DNA of 64,000 nucleotides from Sulfomarinibacter sp963733915 (GCA_963733915.1 CAVTEP010000001.1:868001-932000); one strand, 5' to 3'; counted from the stretch's first letter, positions 42,190-51,805 are shown. Made by a program: numbers and translations. Notes: generated by a model not told the origin, from the sequence alone.

Positions 42190-43065
42190 ATGCCGGGACG
42201 CGCCCGAATCGCCCTGATGACCGCCGCCTTCCTGTGGGCGGTGTCGTTTGTCGCCACCAAGGTGGCGCTCGAGGCGGCGCCGCCGTTGGTGGTGGTCGCG
42301 CTGCGGCTGGTGATCTCCGCCCTCTGCTTTCTGCCGTGGTTGGTGGCCACCGGTCGCGCGAAGGGGATCGATGCCCGACTCCTGGGCCGTCTCTTCGTAC
42401 TCAGCCTTGTCGGCACCAGCCTCCACTACGCGACCCAGACCGCGGGCCTGCAGTACACGACCGCCTCGAACGCCTCGCTCTACACCACCACCGGGCCGAT
42501 CACCATCCTCTTGCTTTCGGCCCTGGTGCTCGGCGAACGCATCACCGTCCGCAAGGCCCTGGGAGTGGCGCTGGCCGTCACCGGCGTGCTCGTGGTGATG
42601 GGTTGGGCGACCCTGAGCTCATTCGAGTTCGGCAACATCAAGGGCGACCTGCTGGTGCTTGCGAGCATCGTGATGTGGGGGCTGTTCACGGTTTTCGGAA
42701 AGCGGATGACCGACGAGCTCGGACCGCTGCGCGTGACCGCCTGGGTGACGATCCTCGGCGCGCTGACCATGATCCCGATCGGCTGGCTCGAAGCACGCGC
42801 CACCGGGTTTCCGATCGCGGCGATGACGCTCGATGCGTGGGTCGCGGTCGCCTTTCTCGGGGTTGCCTGCTCGTTCCTGGCCACCCTCCTCTACTTCGTG
42901 GCGCTCCGCATGTCGGAGTCGCAGAAGGTCGGCGTCTACCTCTACACGATCCCACCCATGACCGCGGTCGTGGCGGCCCTCTACCTGGGCGAGGTCATCA
43001 CGCCGAATCTGGTCGCTGGGGCGGTCCTCGTTTTTGCCGGCGTCGCCCTCACCGAACGCGGATGA
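42190..43065 (+). CDS. EamA/DMT-family transporter
   Basis: The 291-residue membrane protein has ten hydrophobic helices arranged as two EamA repeats (about 1-135 and 145-290). Typical segments are WAVSFVATKVALEAAPPL, YTTASNASLYTTTGPI and YLYTIPPMTAVVAALYLGE. Such proteins export amino acids, nucleobases or other metabolites; the substrate cannot be told from sequence. No strong ribosome-binding site is visible because the GAATTC array occupies the leader. Confidence 0.9.
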   Translation: MPGRARIALMTAAFLWAVSFVATKVALEAAPPLVVVALRLVISALCFLPWLVATGRAKGIDARLLGRLFVLSLVGTSLHYATQTAGLQYTTASNASLYTTTGPITILLLSALVLGERITVRKALGVALAVTGVLVVMGWATLSSFEFGNIKGDLLVLASIVMWGLFTVFGKRMTDELGPLRVTAWVTILGALTMIPIGWLEARATGFPIAAMTLDAWVAVAFLGVACSFLATLLYFVALRMSESQKVGVYLYTIPPMTAVVAALYLGEVITPNLVAGAVLVFAGVALTERG

Positions 43066-43102
43066 ATTCACGTTTGGCATGCGTCTGTAGAACGGGTTCG
43101 CA

Positions 43103-43152
43103 ATAACGTTGTAACGTTTGAACGTGTTAACGTTTTAACGTTTGAACGTTTT
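43103..43152. repeat. AACGTT array
   Basis: Five to six AACGTT or AACGTG hexamers at 9-10 base spacing lie between the convergent EamA and phosphatase genes. A CCCACCCGCCCGGCAGCCGAGACGG segment follows, also seen near 32.9-33.0 kb. Confidence 0.75.
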
Positions 43153-43214
43153 CCCACCCGCCCGGCAGCCGAGACGGCAGCCCCACAAAGGTCCCCTGAT
43201 CATTCATGTCGGGT

Positions 43215-43859
43215 TCAGCCCAGCATCTCGGGTGTCAGGTCGGCGAGCGACCTCAGCTTGACATCAACCTCGTCGTAGGCGGGATCGTCGAAGAGGTGGA
43301 GCGGCGGCAGCGCGATCACCCGCATGCCGGCGCCGCGGGCGGAGCGCACGCCGGCCACCGAGTCCTCGATGGCGACGCATTCGGCCGGCTCGATGCCGAG
43401 GAGGCGGGCGGTGCTCAGAAAGACGGCCGGGTGCGGCTTGCCCAGCAATTCCCCGACGGCCGAGTGGGTCACCGCAAAGACCTCCGCCAGCCCGAGCTTG
43501 GCAAGCACCGCGTCGATGAGCACCGGCGTGGACGACGTGGCGAGGCCGATCGCGAGTCCCGCGGCCCGTGCGGTGGTGATCGCGTGTTCGAGCCCGGGCA
43601 TCGGCGTCGCCCGCTCTGCGATGAGCGCCTGCATGCGCGCCGTCAGCCGCGCCTCGACCTCGGGTTTCGTGGGGCCTTCCCAGGGTGACAGCTCGTACCA
43701 GTAGTCCATCACCTCGTCGGTCCGCATGCCCATCGTGCGCTCGCAGTCGGCGTCGCTGAGCTCGAGGCCGATCTCGGCAAAGACCTGCCGCTCGGCCAGC
43801 CGCCACAGGGGCTCGGAATCGACGATGACCCCGTCCATGTCGAAAATCGCAGCCTTCAT
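43215..43859 (-). CDS. HAD-family sugar phosphatase, HxpB (YniC)-like
   Basis: The 214-residue HAD protein has motif I FDMDGVIVDSEPLW, motif II LATSS, the Lys in GKPHPAVFL and motif IV IEDSVAGV. The cap-region segment MDYWYELSPWEGPTKPEVEARL strongly resembles E. coli HxpB/YniC, which dephosphorylates hexitol phosphates and 2-deoxyglucose-6-phosphate. A beta-phosphoglucomutase role is less likely given this cap. No sugar transport genes are nearby. Confidence 0.85.
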   Translation of the reverse strand: MKAAIFDMDGVIVDSEPLWRLAERQVFAEIGLELSDADCERTMGMRTDEVMDYWYELSPWEGPTKPEVEARLTARMQALIAERATPMPGLEHAITTARAAGLAIGLATSSTPVLIDAVLAKLGLAEVFAVTHSAVGELLGKPHPAVFLSTARLLGIEPAECVAIEDSVAGVRSARGAGMRVIALPPLHLFDDPAYDEVDVKLRSLADLTPEMLG

Positions 43860-43965
43860 CGTGCCTCGTGCTGGTGGGTTTGGATGGCCGGCGGAGGAGT
43901 GCGCCGTAACGCCGACGTCACCGAGCTTGGGTCAGGCTGTGAGCACCGTCGATATCTGGACGGCT

Positions 43966-44193
43966 TCAGTCCTCGGTCTCCGTCTCCTCGTCATCGAACT
44001 CGTCTTCGTCCGACTCGTCATCGGCCTCGGTCTCGCTCCCCAGAAGCTCTCCGGCCCAGGTCGATGGCTGCGGCTCTGCGTCGGGCTCGCCACCCTTGTT
44101 CAGCCGGCGCTCCAGCTTCTCCTTCTTCTTCTTCTGCTTCTTGAGTTCTTTCTGTCGCTTTTCGAACTTGTACGATCCACTTTTTCTTCCCAA
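43966..44193 (-). CDS. Small highly charged protein
   Basis: The 75-residue protein has a Lys-rich first half (KFEKRQKELKKQKKKKEKLE) and an acidic second half (DDESDEDEFDDEETETED). The TTG start is supported by GAGGAGG six bases upstream, which is otherwise hard to explain. Similar small Lys-rich proteins are annotated in other bacteria without function. It could bind nucleic acid, but no domain is recognised. Confidence 0.65.
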   Translation of the reverse strand: MGRKSGSYKFEKRQKELKKQKKKKEKLERRLNKGGEPDAEPQPSTWAGELLGSETEADDESDEDEFDDEETETED

Positions 44194-44276
44194 GCCGGCC
44201 TCCTCACGTCCACCTTAGCAGACCGGCGGGCGCAAGAGTGGCGAATTGCGGTGGGTGATTCGAGAAACGGCTCGTC

Positions 44277-45194
44277 TCAAAGGCTTCGATAACACAGTGC
44301 CAGACAGTGTTTCCACCACTGTGGCTCGGGCAGGTCTTCATCCCAGTAGCCGGTCGGGATGTTGGGATGGTTCACGGCCTCCTCGATCGGCACGTTTTCG
44401 ATCTTGAGCTGTCGCATCGTCAGAATGAGGTTTTCGAAGAACTCCCACTCCCGTTGCAGATAGCAGCGCTCGACGACGCGACCGTGCCCGGGGCAGATTT
44501 TGGCCGGATTCATGGCGTACCAATTCTTGAGGGCGCCGATCCAGACCTGGAGGTCGGTTGTCGGGTCACCAAAGTAGGGGTGCTTGTCCACCTGCACCAG
44601 GTCCCCGGTGATGAGCACCCGCTCGGCCGGATAGTAGACGTAGGACGATCCGGTGGTGTGGCCGCCGGTGGTGGCAAAGAAGATGTGGCTGTCGCCCGAC
44701 CCGAAGGCCCACTCCTTTTCGACCCACACGGTCGGCGCGAAGGGCCGGGCGCTGCCGACGACGTCGGCAAAGGTGGGGAAGATCTGGGTGTAAACCGCCG
44801 TTGTCCGTTCGTCGAACTCGATCGCGAGCTGCTTCTCGAACAGGGGTTTCTCGGCGGCGGCCGCGACCACCCCGACATCTTCGAAGGCGCCCATGGCGAG
44901 AATGTGATCGAGGTGGCCGTGGGTGAGGATCAGGTATTTGGTCGGGCGAGCAAAACGCTGCTCCATCGCCTTTCGGAAGCGGGTTGCCGCCTCGGTGTCG
45001 AGCCCCGTGTCGACAAAGACGAGCCCGTCGTCGAGCGCGATGGCGATCAGGTTCGATCCGCTCGGGTTCTGGGCCATCACCACCGTTGGTGCGACGTCGA
45101 CGTACTCCGGGGTGGTGACCTCAGCCCGGACCGGGGCTCCGCAGGCCATGGTGACGATGAACAGAATCAATAGCTGACGGATATTCGTTGACAC
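44277..45194 (-). CDS. Secreted metallo-beta-lactamase-fold hydrolase
   Basis: The 305-residue protein has a signal peptide (STNIRQLLILFIVTMACGAPVRA), HGHLDH as the metal motif, further ligands in GGHTTGS and ITGDLVQ, and CPGHGRVV near the C-terminal third. The substrate is unknown; the fold includes lactonases, glyoxalase II and beta-lactamases. The GTG at 45194 is preferred because GAGGAGG lies 8 bases before it; that site is inside the longer reading from the ATG at 45215. Confidence 0.88.
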   Translation of the reverse strand: MSTNIRQLLILFIVTMACGAPVRAEVTTPEYVDVAPTVVMAQNPSGSNLIAIALDDGLVFVDTGLDTEAATRFRKAMEQRFARPTKYLILTHGHLDHILAMGAFEDVGVVAAAAEKPLFEKQLAIEFDERTTAVYTQIFPTFADVVGSARPFAPTVWVEKEWAFGSGDSHIFFATTGGHTTGSSYVYYPAERVLITGDLVQVDKHPYFGDPTTDLQVWIGALKNWYAMNPAKICPGHGRVVERCYLQREWEFFENLILTMRQLKIENVPIEEAVNHPNIPTGYWDEDLPEPQWWKHCLALCYRSL

Positions 45195-45503
45195 CGTTGC
45201 GACCTCCTCGCTCATGCTCAGGTACGGCGAAGGCGATGCGAGGTTGCGAATCAGAGCCGGTGTCTCAACGAAATGATGGCGGGCCGGCAAGGCCAGCCCG
45301 CCGTCATTTCGTCCTGAGGAGAGCCGTAGGCTCGACGAAGGATCTCCTCAAGGATCGGCAGAGCCTACCCGGAGGGGATCCCGGCTCGCCCGTGGCCTGC
45401 TCGCACTCTCGACTCGCGCCCTTCGGGGCGCTTCGCTCAGGATGACAGATGAACGGGCTCGCTCGCCCAGGGTGACAGGCGCGTTTGCGTCGCGACCTCG
45501 CTT
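45195..45503. repeat. Intergenic region with a diverged GTCATCCTGAGC-type repeat
   Basis: The repeat lies at about 45302-45448 (GTCATTTCGTCCTGAGGAGAGC ... GCTTCGCTCAGGATGAC). It is the most diverged of the copies but keeps the ends and the CAGAGCCTACCCGGAGGGGATC core. No gene is seen. Confidence 0.65.
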
Positions 45504-46772
45504 CTATCTCGCCCTCACGCGAACCGGTGTCGCTGTCGCCGCTTCGATATAGGCCCTGCCCAGCTCCTGCCAGGCGTGGAGGGCGCGTCGCGCCGAACGC
45601 GCTTCCTCGCGGAGCTTGCGTCGCACCGGGCTGCGCTCGAACACGCCGACGCCCTCGGCGATCATGGCCTGGAGCTTGTCGCGTGCGGCCCTGAGCTCGC
45701 TGAGGGCTTCCTCGCAAGCCTTTTCAGCGGTGACGATGTGCTCCCGCAGTGCCTCGCGAGGGCTCGAGGCGATGAGCTCGCGCACCGCCTTGCGGGCGGC
45801 GGCAGTGCGATCGCGGGCCGAGACCTGCCAGTCGTCGACGGTCTCGCCGATCGTCGCCAGCCGCTGTTCGAAGGTGCTCCGCGCGTGCTCGAAGTGCTTG
45901 CCCAGGGTGACGTCGAGCGGACTGCGCTTGAGCCCGCTGGCGAGGCCGACTTTCTCCATCGACCAGATCAGCCACTTGCTCGGGTCCCAGTTGTAAAGGC
46001 GCGGGCCGTTGCGGTAATCGACCTGGAAGCTGTGGTGATAGTTGTGGTAGCCCTCGCCGAACGAGAGAAACGACAACAGCCAGTTGTCCCTCGCCGAGTG
46101 GGCGGTGGAGTAGGGCTGGGAGCCCCACATGTGGGCGGCGGAGTTGATGAGGAAGGTGAAGTGTTGGGTCAGCACCAACCTCAAGATCAGCGCAAAGACG
46201 AACATGCCGAGCATGTGACCGGTCAGCAGGCCGAGGGCCACGGTGGTGCCGATATTGAACACCGTGCCGATCACGATCGGGTAGCGGTGCTGCCAGCGAA
46301 GGATCGGGTCCTTCCAGAGATCGGGCACATTCGAGGTGTCGTCGTGCTTGGCGCCCTCGACCATCACCCACCCCATGTGTGAGTAGAAGAAGCCCTCCTG
46401 GGCGTTGTAGGGGTCGTCGTCGGTGTCGACGTTGCGGTGGTGGAAGCGGTGCGCCGCCGCCCAGGAGATGACGCTGTTCTCGTACGCCGCCGCACCGATG
46501 ATCGCGAACACGGCCCGAACCGGTGCGACTGCTGAGTAGGCGCGGTGGGTGAAGAGGCGGTGGTAACCGGCGGTGATGCTGAGCCCGGTCACCAGCCACA
46601 TCGCGATGCAGGCAACGATCTCGACCCAGGTGACACCGTGGGTGGCGATATACCACGGCACCGCGATCACTGCGGCGAGCGGCAGCAGGGTGAGGAAGGC
46701 CACGTTGCCCCAGACAATGGGGCGTCGAGGGCGTTCGGGTATTGACTCGTCGAGCTTCTTTTCGGTCGTCAT
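45504..46772 (-). CDS. Acyl-CoA/acyl-lipid fatty-acid desaturase with helical C-terminal extension
   Basis: The 422-residue protein has the three His boxes of the Delta9 desaturase family, HRLFTH, HRFHHR and HNYHH, with four transmembrane helices and the WGSQPYSTAHSARDNW segment. It would introduce a double bond into saturated acyl chains at the membrane with a di-iron centre. Residues about 290-422 are an added Arg/Ala/Glu-rich helical region not found in typical 300-residue bacterial members. The extra part may be a coiled coil. The gene stands alone. Confidence 0.92.
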   Translation of the reverse strand: MTTEKKLDESIPERPRRPIVWGNVAFLTLLPLAAVIAVPWYIATHGVTWVEIVACIAMWLVTGLSITAGYHRLFTHRAYSAVAPVRAVFAIIGAAAYENSVISWAAAHRFHHRNVDTDDDPYNAQEGFFYSHMGWVMVEGAKHDDTSNVPDLWKDPILRWQHRYPIVIGTVFNIGTTVALGLLTGHMLGMFVFALILRLVLTQHFTFLINSAAHMWGSQPYSTAHSARDNWLLSFLSFGEGYHNYHHSFQVDYRNGPRLYNWDPSKWLIWSMEKVGLASGLKRSPLDVTLGKHFEHARSTFEQRLATIGETVDDWQVSARDRTAAARKAVRELIASSPREALREHIVTAEKACEEALSELRAARDKLQAMIAEGVGVFERSPVRRKLREEARSARRALHAWQELGRAYIEAATATPVRVRAR

Positions 46773-47231
46773 GATTTCGGATACTCCGGTGTGGTTCGGT
46801 AGTTGCGATCCACTCGCATGATCACCCTATCACGGGTACGGCTGCGGACCGCGCCGCAGCCGGACAAAGGCAAGTGGTCATCCGTTCGGGAGCCCAGTCG
46901 CATGTCGTGTGCAGCGCGGCCCGCGCGGCGGTGCGGGCGGGACGCCCGCCCCACAATTCGCTCCGAACCGGCTGGGTTGTGTTGTGGTGCAGCCGTCCCG
47001 GCTGCACATCGTCGATGATCTCCGGCAGATGTGGCGGCGGGACGCCCAGGACAGACCCGGGTGGGTGGGTACGCCGATCGATCGACGCCACCCCGCCGCC
47101 AGGTCGATGTGCGGGCGGCCGCCGGGCGCGCACTTCGCTCGGATGACAGGTGGGGAGATTTCGACACCGAGCACAAGCTCAGCGAGACACTCTCGGCCTC
47201 CGGTTCGATGACCGCTGGCGAGCCTGCGACG
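46773..47231. other. Intergenic region with GC-rich palindromes and a duplicated helicase tail
   Basis: No convincing gene is seen. There are GGCGGGACGCCCGCC and GCAGCCGTCCCGGCTGC palindromes (about 46938-47010). Directly after the helicase stop (47232) lies a second copy of its last 35 or so bases (about 47178-47215), so the end of the gene has been tandemly duplicated at about 54-base spacing. Confidence 0.6.
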
Positions 47232-48515
47232 TCAGCGAGACACCCTCGCCCTCCGGTTTGACGACCGGCGGCCGGCCGGCGGCGCCCCGCTCCGAGTCTT
47301 CGTCCGCGTACGGGTGCGCTCCTCGCTGCGGCGCGCGCGGTGGGCGGCGATGCGCTCGCCGACCGGCACCTCGAATCGTCCGTCGGGCTGGGCGCGGTAG
47401 TCGAAGCCTTCGAGCTTGCGGCGGGTCAGCGGGCGGCCGACGGCGCGCTCGATCGCCCCGACCAGCGATTGCTCGGCGGGGGAGGCGAATGTGAGGGCGT
47501 CGCCCACCTTGCCGGCGCGGGCGGTGCGGCCGACGCGGTGGATGTAGTCCTCGGGCACCACCGGGACGTCGAAGTTGATGACGTGCGGCAGCGCCTCGAC
47601 GTCGATCCCGCGGGCGGCGATGTCGGTGGCGACCAGGACCCGGATGCGACCGTGCTTGAAGGCCGCCAGCGCGGCCTCGCGCTGCGGCTGGCTGCGGTTG
47701 CCGTGGATCCGGTCGCAGGCGATGCCGGCGCGGGCCAGCTTCTCGTGGAGGCGGTTGGCGCGGTGCTTGGTGCGGGTGAAGACGAGCGCGGTCTCGACCT
47801 CGCCGCGTTCCAGCATCTCCCGCAGGAGATTTGTCTTGAGCTGCTCGGGCACCGGCAGGATGGCCTGGGTGATCCCGGTCGCGGGCTGCGAGCGGCGCTC
47901 GATATTGATCCGCGCCGGGTCCTTCAGGAGGTCGCGGCTGAGCTTGACGATGGGTTGCGGCAGCGTCGCCGAGAACATCATCGTCTGGCGCTTGCCGGGC
48001 AGCCGGGCGAGGATCCGGCGCACGTCGGGCAGAAAGCCCATGTCGAGCATCCGGTCGGCCTCGTCGAGGACCAGAAACTCGAGGTGCTCGAAACGCGCCC
48101 AGGAGTTCTGCATGTGATCGAGGAGACGGCCGGGGGTGGCGACCACGATGTCGACGCCCGCGCGCAGCGCCTTCTCCTGCTTGCCGGGCTTGACGCCGCC
48201 AAAGACGGTCGCGGCCTTGACCGGGGTGTGGCGCGCCAGCGCCTCGATGTGCTCGTGGATCTGCGAGGCCAGCTCGCGGGTCGGGGTGAGGATCAGCGCG
48301 CGGGTGCGGCCGCCGCGGCTGCCGGCCATCTGCTGCAGGATCGGCAGCACGAAGGCGGCGGTCTTGCCGCTGCCGGTCATCGCACAGGCGAGCACGTCGC
48401 GGCCGGCAATCGCCGGCGGGATGGCGTCCGCCTGGATGGGGGTGGGCTCGGAAAAGCCCAGGTCGTCGATCCCGCGTTGGATCGCGGGGTGAAGGTTGAA
48501 TTCGGAAAAATGCAC
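47232..48515 (-). CDS. rhlE: DEAD-box RNA helicase, RhlE-like
   Basis: The 427-residue protein carries all helicase motifs in order: Q motif FSEPTPIQ, motif I AMTGSGKT, Ia PTRELA, Ib TPGRLLDH, II VLDEADRMLDMGF, III SATLP, IV VFTRTKHRANRL, V VATDIAARGID, VI HRVGRTARAG. The C-terminal tail is basic (RARRSEERTRTRTKTRSG). RhlE-type helicases act in ribosome assembly and mRNA turnover. It is the last gene with the base composition of the first part of the window. Confidence 0.93.
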   Translation of the reverse strand: MHFSEFNLHPAIQRGIDDLGFSEPTPIQADAIPPAIAGRDVLACAMTGSGKTAAFVLPILQQMAGSRGGRTRALILTPTRELASQIHEHIEALARHTPVKAATVFGGVKPGKQEKALRAGVDIVVATPGRLLDHMQNSWARFEHLEFLVLDEADRMLDMGFLPDVRRILARLPGKRQTMMFSATLPQPIVKLSRDLLKDPARINIERRSQPATGITQAILPVPEQLKTNLLREMLERGEVETALVFTRTKHRANRLHEKLARAGIACDRIHGNRSQPQREAALAAFKHGRIRVLVATDIAARGIDVEALPHVINFDVPVVPEDYIHRVGRTARAGKVGDALTFASPAEQSLVGAIERAVGRPLTRRKLEGFDYRAQPDGRFEVPVGERIAAHRARRSEERTRTRTKTRSGAPPAGRRSSNRRARVSR

Positions 48516-48726
48516 AGAGATCTCGTTCTTTCTGCGGGCGCACGACCGCCGAGACGGGTGGTCCGCGGGTTCATTCCGGCTGATTGTGAGAAACGGGAGA
48601 CTTGCCGGTGAGGCTGCCGTCCGGGGCTGGGAACCCCTGCGAGTTGTCTGCTATCGGCGTGGACGCCCAAACGGGCGGCTCATATCGGCAGCTGAGAGAG
48701 CATCTCACACATGACGGCGCGGCGAG
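48516..48726. other. Junction zone between two unlike sequence backgrounds
   Basis: No gene is seen. To the left are GC-rich genes with dispersed palindromic repeats; to the right GC is visibly lower, the repeats vanish, and insertion-sequence fragments become common. No transposon end, integrase or tRNA marks the border. Confidence 0.55.
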
Positions 48727-49686
48727 CTATCCGAGGATCTCTTCGATCAATTCCTGCACGGCCAGGGCATCGGCGACGCTCGGCATGGATATGGGTTCAC
48801 CGGCCAGGCAGGCCGCGACCCCGTCGAGCGTTCGTTTTCGATCCTCATGGCCAAGGTCGGCAAGGTCCGCGAATTCCTCTCGCCAGGTCCCGTTGCTGGC
48901 GGTGCTCAGACGTCCGCCGCTATGCAGCCGGAAGGATTGCTTTTCGCCCCAAAGCGTATATTCGGTCCCAACCGGTCCCGCGCCGCCGCAGGCCGCTTTG
49001 ATGAAAAGGGGCACGCCGCCGAAGTCGAGCTCAGCCGTCAAGCGGGTTTCGGCGGAAACCCCGTCCGGCGGATAGCAGACATTCTTGTATATTAGCTTGC
49101 CCGGCCCCAGCAGACGGCGGGTCAGATAGATCCAGTGCGACAGTATCTCGCGGGTGAAGCCGCCCTGTTCGCGCCGGGCAAGCCAAAGCGCTGTTTCCTG
49201 AAAATCGCGCGGCCAGCGCGAGAGATGAATGAAGGCATCGATGCCGCTGACTCTGCCCACGGAGCCGTCTTGGAGCTGTTCTTCAACGAAGCAACTGGAG
49301 AGCGCCCTGCCATGGTTGAAGTTTACGATATTGGGCAGACCCGATTCCGCGACCCTTTTGGCCACCTCCCGGCTCTTGGCGCAGTCGACCCCAAGCGGTT
49401 TTTCGCAAAAGATCGCCTTGCCAGCCTCGACCGCAGATAGGATATAATCGCAATGGCTTTGCGGCGGACTCGCGATATAGATTGTATTGATGGAAGGATC
49501 GTTGAATATCCGATCCGCGTTTTCGGCGATGGTCAAGCCAGGGCACTCGGCGACCGCCGTGGCCCGAGCGGTCTCACTAAGATCCCAAGAGGCGGGGACG
49601 GTGAAGCGTTCATGCGCTGTCATTTCGACGAGAAACTGTCGCCCGATTCCACCAAGGCCAATGATGCCGACTTGAATTTCTTTCAT
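48727..49686 (-). CDS. Gfo/Idh/MocA-family NAD(P)-dependent oxidoreductase
   Basis: The 319-residue protein has a Rossmann motif GIIGLGGIGRQF (residues 7-18), IYIASPPQSH, the EKPLGVD motif with the catalytic-site Lys, and a C-terminal beta-sheet substrate domain. Such enzymes oxidise or reduce sugar, inositol or amino-acid-like substrates. The context (oligopeptide-type ABC fragment, TRAP fragment) suggests catabolism. No clear ribosome-binding site is seen. Confidence 0.85.
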   Translation of the reverse strand: MKEIQVGIIGLGGIGRQFLVEMTAHERFTVPASWDLSETARATAVAECPGLTIAENADRIFNDPSINTIYIASPPQSHCDYILSAVEAGKAIFCEKPLGVDCAKSREVAKRVAESGLPNIVNFNHGRALSSCFVEEQLQDGSVGRVSGIDAFIHLSRWPRDFQETALWLARREQGGFTREILSHWIYLTRRLLGPGKLIYKNVCYPPDGVSAETRLTAELDFGGVPLFIKAACGGAGPVGTEYTLWGEKQSFRLHSGGRLSTASNGTWREEFADLADLGHEDRKRTLDGVAACLAGEPISMPSVADALAVQELIEEILG

Positions 49687-49770
49687 ATTTTCGCGTATCC
49701 ATTTCTGGTTGTTTTGTCAAGCGACAATTACTTTTGCTTCTTCTGCCGCCGTACCGATCAGCCTATGGAT

Positions 49771-50157
49771 CTAAAGCCGACCTTCCTCCACAGCATGGCA
49801 TGCGGCCTCACCCCCGGCAATTTCGATGGGATCGGGTCGGGTTTTTCGGCAGCGTTGGTATGCGAAGGGACAGCGCGGGTGGAACGTACAACCGGAGGGC
49901 GGTGCGAGAGGGCTTGGAACCTCGCCGCCCATGGGCGCGCTAATCTGACCGATAACATCGAGGCGCGGGATGGTATCAAGCAGCATTCGGGTATAGGGAT
50001 GGCTCGGCTTCTCGAAGAGGGTCTCAGCATCCCGGACTTCGACCAAGCGGCCTAAATACATGACATCGATCCGGTCCGACATGTGGCGCATGACGGAAAG
50101 GTCGTGGGTGATCAGCAGCTAGGTAAGGTTGAATTGCTCCTGAATTTCGATAAAAAA
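49771..50157 (-). pseudogene. C-terminal fragment of an oligopeptide ABC transporter ATPase (OppD/DppD type)
   Basis: The fragment reads IEIQEQFNLT, stop, LLITHDLSVMRHMSDRIDVM and continues with the oligopeptide-binding C-terminal extension (HPYTRMLLDTIP, CTFHPRCPFAYQRC). The THDLSVM segment contains the H-loop His. A TAG interrupts the Leu-Thr-Tyr stretch near 50120, and the gene is cut off upstream at about 50158, next to the Y1 transposase remnant. The Walker motifs are absent, so it cannot work. Confidence 0.8.
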
Positions 50158-50176
50158 GCTGGTATTCAAACCTCCT

Positions 50177-50500
50177 ATGCCAAGACAATCAAGATTAGAT
50201 GCACCGGGGGTGCTGCATCATGTGATTATCCGGGGGATTGAGCGGCAAAAGATTTTTAAGGATAAGGCCGATCAGGACAATTTTCTGGACCGCTTGTCAG
50301 CGCTGCTTCCGGAAACCTAAACCGCCTGCTACGCCTGGGCGCTTATGGGCAACCATGCCCACTTTTTGTTTCGCTCCGGTCCGGCAGGGCTCGCCGAGTT
50401 GATGCGGCGTCTGCTTACCGGCTATGCGGTAAGCTACAATCGACGCCACAAGCGTCACGGCCAGCTGTTTCAAAACCGCTACAAATCGATTATCGGTTGA
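50177..50500 (+). pseudogene. Truncated REP-associated (Y1, IS200-like) transposase
   Basis: The reading MPRQSRLDAPGVLHHVIIRG ... ERQKIF ... CYAWALMGNHAHFLF ... RRHKRHGQLFQNRYKSI identifies a TnpA-REP/Y1 transposase with its HAH (HUH-like) motif. A TAA interrupts it near 50318, and it stops after RYKSIIG, before the helix with the catalytic Tyr. It is dead. It abuts the cut end of the ABC gene, which suggests that its insertion broke that gene. Confidence 0.85.
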
Positions 50501-50749
50501 TCAAATAGTTTAATAAGGCTGTTTATAACTTTTTCTTTTAAACTTGACTGTTTGGTTTAGTTCTTGCTAAACATTTTGTCTTGAAAGAGATCGCAACCCA
50601 GAAAAAATTCGGTCAAACAAATCGGAGTCGGGAAGTTAGCATTTAGCAACTTATCCAAAGCTGCAGGAGACATCGCACCGGGACAGCCGATCGGAACTAG
50701 AAATTATTTCGCTTATCGGCCAAAGGAACAGTTAAGGAGGGATACCACT

Positions 50750-51669
50750 ATGACGAGCAAAATTTTTTTTACTGTTTTGATGAGCACTTTGTTGGTGTTA
50801 GGTTTCGTGCCATTGGGGTATGCCGATTTGAATGATGGGCTTGTCGCTCACTATCCGTTCGCCGGGAATGCCACGGATGCAACCGGCAACGGAAATGACT
50901 GCCTGGTCTTCGGGGCCACATTGACAGCGGGATACAATGGCAACAATTCAGCGGCATATTATTTTGATGGCACCGATGACTACCTGAACTGCCTCGCCAC
51001 ATCCAGTTTAGACATTTCAGCCGCGCTGACGGTATCAGCTTGGATAAATCCCGCTGGCGTACCGGATGATTGGAAAGTGGTGGTCGCACGCTGGAGCGGT
51101 TTTCAAGATCAGGAGGTGTTTGGTCTTTACATAAACAGCGTCCTGGAAGTGGGCTGGAGAAATCGCTACGCGGGGAGGGGGGCTCGTTCGCGTTTCCGAT
51201 CAGAATGTCGTCGTTCCCTTTGAGTGGCAACATGTGGCTATGGTTTATGATACAAATAGCCACATGTTCCGGCTCTTCAGAAATGGGGTGCTTCTGTATG
51301 AATGGGGCGGACTGTTTTTCGGCGGCACGCCTGAAATGCCACTGGTCGATACGGATCTGACCATAGGCGTCGTGAAACGGGATGGGTTGTTTCACTACTT
51401 CCGACGGCAGCATAGACGACGTGCGCATATACAACCGCGCGCTTTCGGATTTCGAAATCGCCCAGCTGTATCAGAGCAATGAAGGGAACGAGGATGGCAG
51501 CTGCAGACATGCGGTGGGCGTCATTTCCGACAATCTGAATATACACGTGCCTTTTCTGGAATTTCAGAGCTCGTTTGGTACTTTAAGCTTCTGGGTTGAC
51601 CTTGATTACTATGGAACGGGGCCCAATGGAGAAGTGCTATGGAAATTAAAAAATGTCGGGCAAAATTAA
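50750..51669 (+). CDS. LamG (concanavalin-like) secreted protein, split by two frameshifts
   Basis: Joined, about 305 residues: a signal peptide (FFTVLMSTLLVLGFVPLGYA) and a LamG domain (LVAHYPFAGNATDATGNGN, YYFDGTDDYLNC, SLDISAALTVSAWI, WQHVAMVYDTNSHMFRLFRN, DGSIDDVRIYNRALSDFEIAQLY), then a short tail. Breaks are at a G-run near 51180 and at TTCCGAC near 51397, where one fewer base restores FHYFDGSIDD. LamG domains bind sugars or proteins outside the cell. AGGAGGG stands before the ATG. Confidence 0.75.
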
Positions 51670-51805
51670 TGGCCGTCGGGCAAGGTTGCCTGAAAACCCG
51701 ACCAATTAATCCACTCCCCATAGAGTTGCGGTCCGGAGTTCTCCTGTCAGTCCTTTTTTTGGACATCACCTTCGTTTTTATTTGCTGGAAGAACCCAACA
51801 GAAAA

